Below are positions 8,381 through 17,695 of a stretch of 47,673 bases of DNA, piece by piece. Position numbers and translations under genes: made by a program. Source of the stretch: Bordetella parapertussis (GTDB taxonomy: Bacteria; Pseudomonadota; Gammaproteobacteria; Burkholderiales; Burkholderiaceae_C); contig CAMATW010000021.1 of assembly GCA_945861305.1 (NCBI GenBank), positions 1-47,673 of the forward strand, written 5' to 3'. The notes beneath the pieces were generated by a model. The model saw only the letters and a program-made list of their open reading frames with translations, did no database searches and was not told the DNA's origin. The first letter of the stretch is position 1. The number at the start of each line of letters is the position of its first letter.

Positions 8381-8487
8381 TGAGAACTCCTTGAGCCTGA
8401 TGGCCAATGATTGAAAAACTAAATGTATAAAGAGAAAATTGATCAAATTTACACTTAGAAAGTCTGGGTATTTCATTTGCGATAACC

Positions 8488-8506
8488 TTGTGTTCTGAAA
8501 ACACAA
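8488..8506. promoter_or_regulatory. Inverted repeat upstream of the PQQ dehydrogenase, possible operator
   Basis: TTGTGTTCTGAAAACACAA is a perfect 7-base inverted repeat with a 5-base spacer. It lies about 110 bases before the dehydrogenase start and a similar distance before the divergent ankyrin gene. It may bind a dimeric regulator; no such regulator is adjacent. The rest of 8381-8619 is AT-rich and shows no convincing promoter. Confidence 0.35.
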
Positions 8507-8619
8507 CGCAGCCACAAGGAAAATTTCCCATTTGCCGATCTTAAACACGCTTGAAGTTAAATGTCATAGCGTAAAGACCTATCTAGGGAAACCCCTTAAG
8601 ACTTCAACAGCCTAAAGAT

Positions 8620-9306
8620 ATGAATATGAAAAGCACATACAAACACTTTTTAACGCCTTTTCCCAACCGATTGCTCGCTTTTCTTTTTGCCTGCTGCGCG
8701 GGCTTGTCCGCCCCAGCATGGGCGCAATCAGAGTCAAATCCCAGCGTCAATGCACAGTTATTGGTGGCTGCACGCAATACAGACCTTGAAGCGGTGAAAA
8801 AGAGTTTGGACCGAGGTGCAGCGCCCAATTCCCGCAACCGGCTTGGCAAAACCTCGCTGTACATCGCTATTGAGAAAAACCGCATCGATATTGCGCGGAT
8901 TTTGATTGAGGCAGGTGCAGACGTGAACTTGCCCTCCTTGGAAAAAGCCACTCCCCTGATTGCCGCCAGTTATGCGGGAAGCCTGCCCTTTGTGGATTTG
9001 TTGCTGCAACAAGGCGCCAAACATGAGCCAACTGATCGTTTACACAAATCCGCTTTGGTGTACGCAGCAGGCATGGGCAATACCGCGGTGGTCGAGCGTT
9101 TGCTGCAAGCGGGTGCACCCATCGACCAAGCACCGGTGGATGCGCTCACGCCCCTGATGTGGGCGGCTGGCCAAGGGCATGCCGAGACTGTCAAATTTCT
9201 GCTGGTTAAAGGTGCAAACAAGTTGCTGAAAGACGAGCGCAACTTAACTGCCTTGGACATGGCCAAAGAGGCTAAACATGCGCTTGTGGTGGACTTGCTT
9301 GAATAA
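8620..9306 (+). CDS. Exported ankyrin-repeat protein
   Basis: 228 residues with an N-terminal signal peptide (1-36, hydrophobic core LLAFLFACCAGLSA, cleavage after AWA), then about five to six ankyrin repeats filling residues 43-228. Recognisable repeat cores are NSRNRLGKTSLYIAIEKNR, LPSLEKATPLIAASYAG, DRLHKSALVYAAGMGN and VDALTPLMWAAGQGH. Ankyrin repeats bind other proteins; here the product should sit in the periplasm. A second ATG two codons in (8626) is equally possible. It faces the HExxH protein gene convergently, with 5 bases between them. No enzymatic domain is visible and the partner is unknown. Confidence 0.85.
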   Translation: MNMKSTYKHFLTPFPNRLLAFLFACCAGLSAPAWAQSESNPSVNAQLLVAARNTDLEAVKKSLDRGAAPNSRNRLGKTSLYIAIEKNRIDIARILIEAGADVNLPSLEKATPLIAASYAGSLPFVDLLLQQGAKHEPTDRLHKSALVYAAGMGNTAVVERLLQAGAPIDQAPVDALTPLMWAAGQGHAETVKFLLVKGANKLLKDERNLTALDMAKEAKHALVVDLLE

Positions 9307-9311
9307 AGCCG

Positions 9312-9860
9312 CTATTGATTTGGCTCGTTGAAACAGCTTTTTTCTACCTCGTCGTACATGGCTGCTCGCTGGGTGTCGCTGTGGTAAATGTTCCAAATTT
9401 CGTCTGCAATAGCGCGGGTAATGGCTTTGAACTCCAAGTCGCAATGGTGTTTTAAGCTGTCTGCAAAGGTGGCGCGGCGGTTTTGCCAAAGGTTCTCGCG
9501 CATGATGAAGACATAGTGAACCAATTCGTGGCCCACCCCCCAAGTGACCATCTCTTTGCTATAGCTATCGATGGTGCGCGGCGCGATGCTGATCTGCATG
9601 ATGTTGTCAGGGAATTGGGGTGTCGGGTATTGAAACCCCATGCGAGCAAACGGCGGCACATGCCAGTCAAGCACCAACGGGGGTGGCGGCAAAGCGGCGG
9701 GCGCATGGGTGGTTTTTTTCACAAAGCCCCATAGCCTGGTGATGACGTCAAAGTCTATTTCGGGTGGCGTCACCTCTATACCTGTGATGGCATCCCCCGC
9801 CCACAAAGGCGTGTTCAGCCCCCAAATAAGCAGGCAAGCGGCTAAAGAAGACTTTTTCAT
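9312..9860 (-). CDS. Exported protein with HExxH zinc-protease-like motif
   Basis: 182 residues with a signal peptide (1-21, KKSSLAACLLIWGLNTPLWA). The mature part carries GHELVHY with HELVH at 111-115, the zinc-binding motif of zincin metalloproteases. A HHCDLEF segment about 25 residues downstream could supply a third ligand. I do not recognise a named family. Residues 55-62 are proline-rich. The end of the gene abuts the convergent ankyrin gene, and its start faces the groESL promoter region. Peptidase activity is inferred from the motif only. Confidence 0.7.
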   Translation of the reverse strand: MKKSSLAACLLIWGLNTPLWAGDAITGIEVTPPEIDFDVITRLWGFVKKTTHAPAALPPPPLVLDWHVPPFARMGFQYPTPQFPDNIMQISIAPRTIDSYSKEMVTWGVGHELVHYVFIMRENLWQNRRATFADSLKHHCDLEFKAITRAIADEIWNIYHSDTQRAAMYDEVEKSCFNEPNQ

Positions 9861-9992
9861 TTCTAGTTTTTCCCTCTACACAGTTTGCCGCACTGCTTTG
9901 CCTTGTTGCAAAAAACCCTATATTTCCCTTGGTCGAAAGGGTTATGGATTGAATTATTTGGTGCTCAATTCAATGTTTTCTTGACTTGCATA

Positions 9993-10020
9993 TTGAATTT
10001 TAAAAGTTTAGCCTTATCAT
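9993..10020 (+). promoter_or_regulatory. Sigma-70-like promoter of groESL
   Basis: TTGAAT (9993-9998), a 16-base spacer and TATCAT (10015-10020) form a good promoter whose -10 touches the CIRCE operator. No clear sigma-32 box was found. Confidence 0.6.
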
Positions 10021-10046
10021 TAGCACTCTAGTCTGGCGAGTGCTAA
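10020..10046 (+). promoter_or_regulatory. CIRCE operator (HrcA-binding) before groES
   Basis: TTAGCACTC (10020-10028), 9-base spacer, GAGTGCTAA (10038-10046): an exact match to the CIRCE consensus. It overlaps the expected transcription start, so the HrcA repressor would block groESL transcription until heat shock. hrcA itself is not in the window. Confidence 0.97.
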
Positions 10047-10120
10047 TAATACATAAGCTGGGCAGGTAGCCCGCACATTTTGTGCATCTGTATCCACTTA
10101 AGTTTCACCTAGGAGAACCC

Positions 10121-10414
10121 ATGAAACTTCGTCCTTTGCACGATCGTGTGATCGTCAAACGCATCGAAAGCGAAACCAAAACCGCCTCCGGCATCGTCAT
10201 TCCTGACAACGCTGCTGAAAAACCCGACCAAGGAGAAATCTTGGCCGTCGGTCCTGGCAAGAAAAACGACAAAGGCGATTTGAGCCCTGTCGGCGTGAAA
10301 GTGGGCGACCGCGTGTTGTTCGGCAAATACAGCGGCCAAACGGTCAAAGTTGACGGCGAAGAACTGCTCGTCATGAAAGAAGAAGACCTGTTTGCAGTGG
10401 TTGAAACCAAATAA
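10121..10414 (+). CDS. groES: Co-chaperonin GroES
   Basis: Heptameric lid of the GroEL folding chamber, 97 residues. It starts [10 protein letters not shown] at the ATG at 10121 with AGGAGA upstream. The mobile loop ([12 protein letters not shown]) and the C-terminal [16 protein letters not shown] stretch are typical. The open frame extends 13 codons further upstream but has no ribosome site there. groEL follows after 15 bases with its own AGGAG; both are under the CIRCE operator. Confidence 0.98.
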   Translation: MKLRPLHDRVIVKRIESETKTASGIVIPDNAAEKPDQGEILAVGPGKKNDKGDLSPVGVKVGDRVLFGKYSGQTVKVDGEELLVMKEEDLFAVVETK

Positions 10415-10426
10415 TTTAGGAGCTAA

Positions 10427-12085
<1,659 letters not shown>

Positions 12086-12132
12086 TTGCCTCTTGTTGCC
12101 AGGCGCTCATAAGGCGTCGCTGCAATTGCATC

Positions 12133-12167
12133 AACCCCGTAAGGTTCGCGCCTTGCGGGGTTTTTTT
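12133..12167 (+). terminator. Rho-independent terminator of groESL
   Basis: CCCCGTAAGG (12135-12144), loop TTCGCG, CCTTGCGGGG (12151-12160) with one G-T pair, then seven T. It separates groESL from the toxin-antitoxin genes. Confidence 0.93.
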
Positions 12168-12198
12168 ATGGCAACTTCAGTTGCGACACAATAGCTGT

Positions 12199-12603
12199 AT
12201 GGACACTTCGAGCCTTCTTTTGCATTTACAGCAACGCTTGCCCAAGCTTATGGCGGTTTACGCATTTGGCAGTCGTTTTGAAAAAGCGGGAACACTGGCC
12301 CATGCCAACAGCGATCTTGATTTGGCCCTTCTCGTCGAGACCTATTCCGACCCCGTCACATTATTTGAATTGGCCAGTGAATTGGCCGACATCACGCATT
12401 GCCATGTTGACCTGTTAGATTTTCGTGCCGCCAGCACAGTGATGCAAAACCAAATCCTCACGCGAGGCCAACGTTTATGGGCCAAAGATGTCCGAGCAGG
12501 GCTGTTTGAGGCAGCGATGTTGAATGAAAAAATTTATCTCGATCAAATGCGCCAAGCACTGATTCTTGACGTGCAAAAGCGAGGCGCTGTTCATGGCCGA
12601 TGA
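12199..12603 (+). CDS. mntA: MNT-type minimal nucleotidyltransferase, antitoxin of MNT/HEPN pair
   Basis: 134 residues, starting at the ATG at 12199. It has the polymerase-beta-like nucleotidyltransferase core: GS at 24-25 (AFGSRFEKAG) followed by DLD at 39-41, the two metal-binding Asp residues. It lies directly upstream of, and overlaps by 11 bases, a HEPN-domain gene. In characterised HepT/MntA systems the nucleotidyltransferase adds AMP units to a Tyr of the HEPN RNase and so neutralises it. The GS-to-DxD spacing (13) is slightly longer than in the best-studied MntA. No strong ribosome site and no obvious promoter were seen after the groEL terminator. Confidence 0.85.
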   Translation: MDTSSLLLHLQQRLPKLMAVYAFGSRFEKAGTLAHANSDLDLALLVETYSDPVTLFELASELADITHCHVDLLDFRAASTVMQNQILTRGQRLWAKDVRAGLFEAAMLNEKIYLDQMRQALILDVQKRGAVHGR

Positions 12604-13018
12604 TGTGGTTTTGAACAAAGCGGCCTCAATTGAGCGCTGTGTTGCCCGCGCTCTTGAAGAATATGAAGCTGACCCTCAAAGCTTCACAACAAATTTCTCA
12701 CGTCAAGATGCTGCCATCCTAAATATCCAACGCGCTTGCGAAGCTTGTCTGGACGTGGGTCAACATATCATTCGCCGTGAGTCATTAGGCTTGCCCCAAA
12801 GCGCACGCGATATCTTCACTTTATTGGCTCAATCGGGTTGGATAGACGAAGTGCTGGCCAATGCCATGAAGCGAATGGTCGGTTTTAGAAATATCGCCGT
12901 TCACGAATACCAAGCCTTGCAACTGCCCATCTTGCTCAACATCATCAAGCTTCATTTGGCTGATTTTTCCGAGTTCAGCCGTTGCATATTACTCAAAGAC
13001 GCCTCCCATAACCCTTAA
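12593..13018 (+). CDS. hepT: HEPN-domain RNase toxin (HepT/DUF86)
   Basis: 141 all-helical residues. The ATG at 12593 has GAGG about 8 bases upstream and lies inside the antitoxin stop region. The catalytic HEPN signature RX4HXY is intact at 99-106 (R99, H104, Y106 in RNIAVHEY), so the toxin looks functional. Members cleave RNA, and Tyr106 would be the AMPylation site used by the partner enzyme. The order here is antitoxin first, toxin second. The pair lies between a housekeeping operon and a photosynthesis-gene relic, which is consistent with insertion at a permissive spot. Confidence 0.87.
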   Translation: MADDVVLNKAASIERCVARALEEYEADPQSFTTNFSRQDAAILNIQRACEACLDVGQHIIRRESLGLPQSARDIFTLLAQSGWIDEVLANAMKRMVGFRNIAVHEYQALQLPILLNIIKLHLADFSEFSRCILLKDASHNP

Positions 13019-13109
13019 GCAATAACTCAAGACAAAACCGATGCGAGTGATGGGATGCGCCAGCCCACCAAGCTCTCCACAGGCATTTGAGATATTTGCT
13101 GCAGTTGCT

Positions 13110-13319
13110 GGTCAATTTCTCTTTCGCCTTGTTCCCCCCTACCGTTTAAGTGAAGAAGGCGATTTTCCCAAGGTGGGTTGCGCGACTTGCCACAAGGGCG
13201 CCTACAAACCGTTGTATGGTGTCAGCATGTTGCCCGACTACCCCGAACTTGCCAAAGACATCATTTATGACACTTCAACCGTTCCAGCTGATATCGCCGC
13301 CGCTCAGAAAAAACCTTAG
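13110..13319 (+). pseudogene. pufC: C-terminal remnant of photosynthetic reaction-centre cytochrome subunit PufC
   Basis: In frame 13041-13319, the residues from about VPPYRLSEEGD onward read like the last part of PufC. They contain one haem site, KVGCATCH (Cys47, Cys50, His51 counted from the ATG at 13041), followed by KGAYKPLYGVSMLPDYPELA, a stretch characteristic of the fourth haem region and C-terminus of purple-bacterial PufC. The other three haem sites, the signal peptide and about 250 residues are missing. Sequence before about 13125 is unrelated. It cannot work as a cytochrome. The 3' end overlaps the chaN reading frame. This is debris of a photosynthesis cluster that was here or recombined here. 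Confidence 0.8.
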
Positions 13320-14193
13320 CTTGGCCTTGTGCGGCCTGGGCAGCCTGTTTTTCTTACCTACTGCTTGGGGCTTGGACACACTCCCCGTAACTGGGCCCAT
13401 TGTGCGGATATCGGACATGGTACCCATCAGCGTGGGGCAGTTGGTGCAAGCTGTTCTGGGCTCCGATGTCGCTGTGCTTGGCGAAGTCCATGACAACCCG
13501 CGGCACCACCAACTGCGCGGCGAGTTGCTGCGTCAATTACCTGCTGCGAGTAAAACGGTGGTGGCTGAACATTTGAGCTGGCGCCTTCGTTTCAAGGAAG
13601 GTGGCGAGTTATTGGCAGGCTTAGAAGCTGCTGGGTTTGACGTTAAAGGCTGGGGTTGGCCTTTGCACCAACCGGTGTTTGAAGCGGTCACTGCGATGAA
13701 TATGCCCCTCATGGGTGGCAATTTGCCAGGCGAGTCCATCAAAGAAGTGTTCAAAACACGCGGCCAAAGCCTGCCCGAAGCGGTGCGTTCGCTGCTGGCG
13801 AAAGCCCCTTTTGACGTGCAGCAAAACAAAGCAATGGAAGAAGAAATCGACCAAGGGCACTGCGGCGCCATGCCAGCCAGCATGTTCGAGGGCATGGCCG
13901 CGGTGCAACGCGGACGCGACGCGGCCATGGCTGAAGTTGCACTCGCACACCTGCCAAGCATTGTGGTGGCGGGCAATGGACATGCTTGGAAGCACTTGGG
14001 CCTGCCTTTTGTTGTGTACAAATCTTCACCGCACTTGCACACCCTGAGCGTGCTGTTCATGGAGTGGGACGACACGCGGCCCAGCCCAGAAAAACAAGCG
14101 TTTTTGGCTGAATTGGCGCAGAAAGCGGACTATGTGTGGCTCACACCACCCCATCCCCGCAAAGACCCCTGTGAAAGTTTAAGTAAAAAATGA
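13267..14193 (+). CDS. ChaN family (DUF399) haem-binding-type exported protein
   Basis: With the ATG at 13267 the product has 308 residues and a signal-like stretch at about 15-38 (LALCGLGSLFFLPTAWG). The body has the ChaN/DUF399 pattern: DVAVLGEVHDNPRHH near 70-84, VVAEHLSWR, and a C-terminal VVAGNGHAWKHLG. Campylobacter ChaN is an iron-regulated haem-binding lipoprotein; a haem role here is by family only. The start is uncertain. There is no ribosome site before 13267, and a TTG at 13321 is also possible. The first 18 codons overlap the pufC remnant in another frame, so the original 5' end may have been replaced. Confidence 0.8.
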   Translation: MTLQPFQLISPPLRKNLSLALCGLGSLFFLPTAWGLDTLPVTGPIVRISDMVPISVGQLVQAVLGSDVAVLGEVHDNPRHHQLRGELLRQLPAASKTVVAEHLSWRLRFKEGGELLAGLEAAGFDVKGWGWPLHQPVFEAVTAMNMPLMGGNLPGESIKEVFKTRGQSLPEAVRSLLAKAPFDVQQNKAMEEEIDQGHCGAMPASMFEGMAAVQRGRDAAMAEVALAHLPSIVVAGNGHAWKHLGLPFVVYKSSPHLHTLSVLFMEWDDTRPSPEKQAFLAELAQKADYVWLTPPHPRKDPCESLSKK

Positions 14194-14547
14194 ATGCTTT
14201 GTGTGTAAATAAAAATACACAAAATTACAAAAATTAACTATTAAATAACTAATTTAAGGTGTTTATCGATTAATATTTGAGTACTTTAATTCGCATCACA
14301 TACTGATGAGACCCATCGTACTCAAGGAAATCAGGTCGCTACAGACCTTGAAAACGCCCAGCCGACAAGAAGACGGCTGTGTGCTGGGTTTCGCTTGGGG
14401 ACCTCAGCACGCCATGCCAGCCGCTTGCCAGCGCCAAGAACCGCGCCGCCTGATGCACCCGCCCCTGCGCTTTGACAAGGGTGTGGCGGTAGACCGATAT
14501 GCATAGCGAGATTGCTTCAGCCCTTCGGGCTTCGCAATGACAGCTTT
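14194..14547. other. Gene-free stretch between chaN and tal
   Basis: The first 110 bases are very AT-rich (tracts of A and T, with TGTGT/ACACA arms near 14200). The rest is GC-rich. An inverted repeat CCCAGC/GCTGGG (14357-14362 with 14383-14388), with an inner AGCCG/CGGCT (14360-14364 with 14374-14378), can form a hairpin. A 66-codon open frame (14306-14506) has no recognisable product or ribosome site, and I regard it as chance. The right end holds the ATTGC...GCAAT hairpin listed separately. Confidence 0.5.
14511..14538. repeat. REP-like intergenic hairpin (ATTGC...GCAAT)
   Basis: ATTGC, then AGCCC-TTC-GGGCT, then GCAAT form a nested hairpin with a one-base bulge. On the minus strand it begins TCATTGCGAAGCCC, which resembles the widespread bacterial TCATTGCGA-type intergenic repeat. 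It lies 10 bases past the tal stop and has no T-run, so it is a weak terminator at best. Confidence 0.5.
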
Positions 14548-15495
14548 TTAACCTTGCATCAGCACATCAAGTTTTCGTGCATCGGCGCAAAAAGCGCGAA
14601 TGCCTTCGGCCAGTTTGTCGCTGGCCATGGCGTCTTCATTCAGGGCAAAACGAAACTGTGCCTCGTTCAGCGTGACACGCTCGATGGGCTTCGCTTGTGC
14701 CTGCGCAAAACTGAGCGCAGAAGAAAGCGGTGCGGTTTGCGCCTGCAACTGCGCCAGCAACTCAGGCGCAATGGTGAGCAAATCGCAACCTGCCAATGCT
14801 GTGATTTGCCCAATATTGCGAAAGCTCGCACCCATCACCTCTGTCGTGACGCCATGTTGCTTGTAGTAGTTGTAAATGTGGCGAACGCTTTGCACACCTG
14901 GATCGTTCACACCAGCACGTTCTGCCTCGTCCCAAGCCGCACCCGTGGCCTTTTTGTGCCAGTCGTAAATACGCCCGACAAAAGGGGAAATGAGTTTCAC
15001 ACCCGCTTGCGCACACGCCACGGCCTGCGCAAACGCAAACAACAAAGTGAGGTTGGTGTGAATGCCTTCGCGCTCTAGCACGGCAGCAGCTTGTATACCC
15101 TCCCAAGTGGCTGCGATTTTGATGAGCACCCGCTTTTGCGTGTCTATGCCTTGCGCTTGGTACAACTGGGTGATGCGCCGCGCCCGCACAAGGGTGGCGT
15201 CAGTGTCAAAGCTCAAACGGGCATCGACTTCGGTGGATACACGCCCAGGCAGCAAAGACAAAATCTCGCAACCAAAGCGCACCAGCAAGCGGTCCATGTT
15301 TTCATCCTGAGCGGCTTTGGGGTGTTGTGCCAAAGTTTCATCCAACAGTGCGCGGTAGACGGGCATTTGCACCGCTTTAAGGATGAGCGAGGGGTTGGTG
15401 GTGGCGTCTGTTGGCTGAAATTGGGCAATTTGCTTGAAGTCGCCGGTGTCGGCGACCACGGTGGTGAATTGCTTTAAAGCATCGAGTTGGTTCAT
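14548..15495 (-). CDS. tal: Transaldolase
   Basis: Pentose-phosphate enzyme that transfers a dihydroxyacetone unit from sedoheptulose-7-phosphate to glyceraldehyde-3-phosphate via a Lys Schiff base; cytoplasmic. It is 315 residues, TalB-type full length. It contains [10 protein letters not shown] (about 32-41), the active-site Lys in [11 protein letters not shown] near residue 132, and [10 protein letters not shown]. The ATG at 15495 is chosen; a GTG directly before it (15498) is less likely. It is monocistronic and divergent from the SDR-cca pair. Confidence 0.96.
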   Translation of the reverse strand: MNQLDALKQFTTVVADTGDFKQIAQFQPTDATTNPSLILKAVQMPVYRALLDETLAQHPKAAQDENMDRLLVRFGCEILSLLPGRVSTEVDARLSFDTDATLVRARRITQLYQAQGIDTQKRVLIKIAATWEGIQAAAVLEREGIHTNLTLLFAFAQAVACAQAGVKLISPFVGRIYDWHKKATGAAWDEAERAGVNDPGVQSVRHIYNYYKQHGVTTEVMGASFRNIGQITALAGCDLLTIAPELLAQLQAQTAPLSSALSFAQAQAKPIERVTLNEAQFRFALNEDAMASDKLAEGIRAFCADARKLDVLMQG

Positions 15496-15569
15496 CACTG
15501 CATTATCTCTTTCAAGCCCGTTGTGTCATTGACTTAACCCTGAGCGGCAATACCGCTACAGTCTGACTT

Positions 15570-16463
15570 ATGAAAAACATTTTGGTCTTAGGTGGAAGCG
15601 GTTTTGTGGGTCGCCATGTCTGCGAGGCCTTGAACCGCGCAGGTGTTCACATCACGGTGCCCACACGCCGCTTGCCAGCGCGTTCGGTGCAAATGCTGCC
15701 CATGGTGTCGGTAGTGCAAGCCGATGTACACGACCCCGCGCAGCTGGCGGCTTTGCTGCCCGGGCACGACGCGGTCATCAACCTGATTGCCATCTTGCAC
15801 GGCACCCAAGCGCAATTCGACAAAGCCCATGTGCAACTGCCTGCGCTGTTGGCCAAGGCATGTTTGGCTGCAGGCGTCAATCGACTGGTGCATATCAGCG
15901 CCTTGGGTGCGGATGTGAATGCACCGTCCATGTACCAACGCAGCAAGGCGCACGGTGAACAGGTCTTGCTAGAGCATGTGCCCCAAGGTTTGGCGCTGAC
16001 GGTTTTGCGCCCCAGCGTGATCTTTGGCGAAGACGACGCCTTCATCAATGTGTTTGCCAAATTGCAAGCCTTGGCACCGGTGGTGCCGCTGGCCGGCGCA
16101 CACACCCGTTTTCAGCCGGTATGGGTTCACGATATTGCACAAGCTGTGGTGTATGCAGTGATGCACCCAGCCACAGCGGGTCCCAGCTACGAACTCGTCG
16201 GACCACAAATCTTTACCTTGCAGCAGTTGGTAGAACACGCGGGCATATGGGCGCAACACCCGCGCTGGGTCATTCCTTTGCCCAACGCGTTGGCCTATGT
16301 GCAAGCTTGGGTGATGGAACACCTGCCAGGCCCGACTTTGATGAGTCGCGACAATGTGGCTTCGATGAAAGTCGATAACGTAGCCAGTGGCTCTGCGCTG
16401 GGTTTGAGCGACTTGGGCGTGCCAACACCGGCGAGCTTGGCCAGTGTGTTTACTTTGCCTTGA
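15570..16463 (+). CDS. NAD(P)-binding SDR, complex I NDUFA9-like
   Basis: 297 residues of the atypical short-chain dehydrogenase group that includes mitochondrial complex I subunit NDUFA9 and bacterial YbjT-like proteins. The N-terminal dinucleotide site GGSGFVG is at 8-14. INLIAILHG lies at about 73-81, and the segment VHISALGADVNAPSMYQRSKAHGE contains the YxxxK-like YQRSK. No catalytic activity is firmly established for bacterial members. It overlaps the cca reading frame region, with the cca ATG six bases after this stop, so the two are co-transcribed. Confidence 0.85.
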   Translation: MKNILVLGGSGFVGRHVCEALNRAGVHITVPTRRLPARSVQMLPMVSVVQADVHDPAQLAALLPGHDAVINLIAILHGTQAQFDKAHVQLPALLAKACLAAGVNRLVHISALGADVNAPSMYQRSKAHGEQVLLEHVPQGLALTVLRPSVIFGEDDAFINVFAKLQALAPVVPLAGAHTRFQPVWVHDIAQAVVYAVMHPATAGPSYELVGPQIFTLQQLVEHAGIWAQHPRWVIPLPNALAYVQAWVMEHLPGPTLMSRDNVASMKVDNVASGSALGLSDLGVPTPASLASVFTLP

Positions 16464-16468
16464 AAACC

Positions 16469-17695
16469 ATGCAAACCTATTTGGTGGGTGGCGCGGTGCG
16501 AGACGCATTGCTGGGCATACAGGGTAGCGACCGTGACTGGGTGGTGGTAGGCAGCACCCCCGAGGAGATGCTCGCCAAAGGTTTTCTCCCTGTGGGCAAA
16601 GACTTTCCGGTGTTTTTGCATCCCCATAACAAAGACGAATACGCACTGGCGCGAACGGAACGCAAAACAGCACCGGGCTACAAAGGCTTTGTGATCCATG
16701 CTGCACCTGAAGTCACGCTAGAGCAAGACTTGGCGCGGCGGGACCTCACCATCAACGCCATCGCCCAAGACGAACAAGGTCAGCTCACAGACCCCCATGG
16801 CGGTGAGCGCGATTTAAAAGAAGGTGTGCTGCGCCATGTCAGCTTGGCCTTTCGTGAAGACCCTGTGCGCATCTTGCGCTTAGCCAGGTTTGCGGCACGT
16901 TTCCCCCACTTTGTCGTCGCATCTGAAACCCAAGCTTTGATGGTCGAGATGGTGCAAGACGGCGAGGTCAAGGCGTTGGTGGCCGAACGTGTGTGGCAAG
17001 AATTGGCCAAAGGCTTGATGGGCCACCAACCCTCGCGCATGTTGCAGGTGTTGCGCAACTGCGGCGCTTTGCATATCTTGTTGCCTGAAGTCGCTCGCTT
17101 ATACGGCGTGCCGCAACCGGTAGAACACCACCCCGAGGTGGACACCGGTGTGCATTTGGAGATGGTGCTCGACCAATGCGCTCGCATGAACATGCCCTTG
17201 GAGGTACGCTTTGCAGCGCTGTGCCACGATTTAGGCAAGGGCAACACCCACCCCAGCGCCTTGCCACGCCACATCGGCCATGAGGGGCGCAGCGTCAAAC
17301 TGCTGCGTGGCGTCTGCGAGCGGTTGCGGGTGCCGCAACACTGCAAAGAACTGGCCGAGGTGGTGGCGCGTGAACATGGCCATATCCACGGCTGCTTGCG
17401 TCTCAGTGCAGAATCGGTATTGCGTTTGCTGGTGCGCTGCGATGCCCTGCGTCGCCCTGATCGATTCGCGCAGGTGTTGCAAGCCTGTGAATGCGATGCA
17501 CGCGGCAGACTGGGCTTGCAAGAGCGCACTTACCCGCAAGCCGCACACCTGCGTGGTTTGCTCAACGCCGCCTTGTCGGTGGACACCACCACGCTATCTG
17601 ATCAAGCCATACAACGCGGTTTGAAAGGCGCTCACATAGGCCAGCATATTGACGCTGCCCGTGTCCTTGCCCTCAAGGCAGCCATCGCGAGTTGA
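16469..17695 (+). CDS. cca: Multifunctional CCA tRNA nucleotidyltransferase
   Basis: Adds or repairs the 3' CCA of tRNA using CTP and ATP without a template; cytoplasmic, 408 residues. The head domain has YLVGGAVRDALLG (4-16) and GSDRDWVVVG with the catalytic DxD. RRDLTINAIA lies near 92-101. A C-terminal HD phosphohydrolase domain (FAALCHDLGKG near 251-261, with HHPE before it) marks the long gammaproteobacterial/betaproteobacterial type. The ATG at 16469 is preferred; an in-frame TTG at 16460 would overlap the previous stop. Its stop directly abuts the end of the convergent efflux gene, with no room for a terminator. Confidence 0.97.
   Translation: MQTYLVGGAVRDALLGIQGSDRDWVVVGSTPEEMLAKGFLPVGKDFPVFLHPHNKDEYALARTERKTAPGYKGFVIHAAPEVTLEQDLARRDLTINAIAQDEQGQLTDPHGGERDLKEGVLRHVSLAFREDPVRILRLARFAARFPHFVVASETQALMVEMVQDGEVKALVAERVWQELAKGLMGHQPSRMLQVLRNCGALHILLPEVARLYGVPQPVEHHPEVDTGVHLEMVLDQCARMNMPLEVRFAALCHDLGKGNTHPSALPRHIGHEGRSVKLLRGVCERLRVPQHCKELAEVVAREHGHIHGCLRLSAESVLRLLVRCDALRRPDRFAQVLQACECDARGRLGLQERTYPQAAHLRGLLNAALSVDTTTLSDQAIQRGLKGAHIGQHIDAARVLALKAAIAS

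Noticed and set aside
13041..13319. Stand-alone small monohaem cytochrome
   Set aside because: No signal peptide for haem attachment, and the sequence matches only the C-terminus of PufC; treated as a pseudogene.
14485..14496. GGCGGTAG resembling an ops (RfaH recruitment) element
   Set aside because: The bases after GGCGGTAG do not fit the ops consensus, and no polysaccharide operon follows.
14306..14506. Possible 66-residue gene in the chaN-tal gap
   Set aside because: No ribosome site, no recognisable sequence; kept only as part of the intergenic description.
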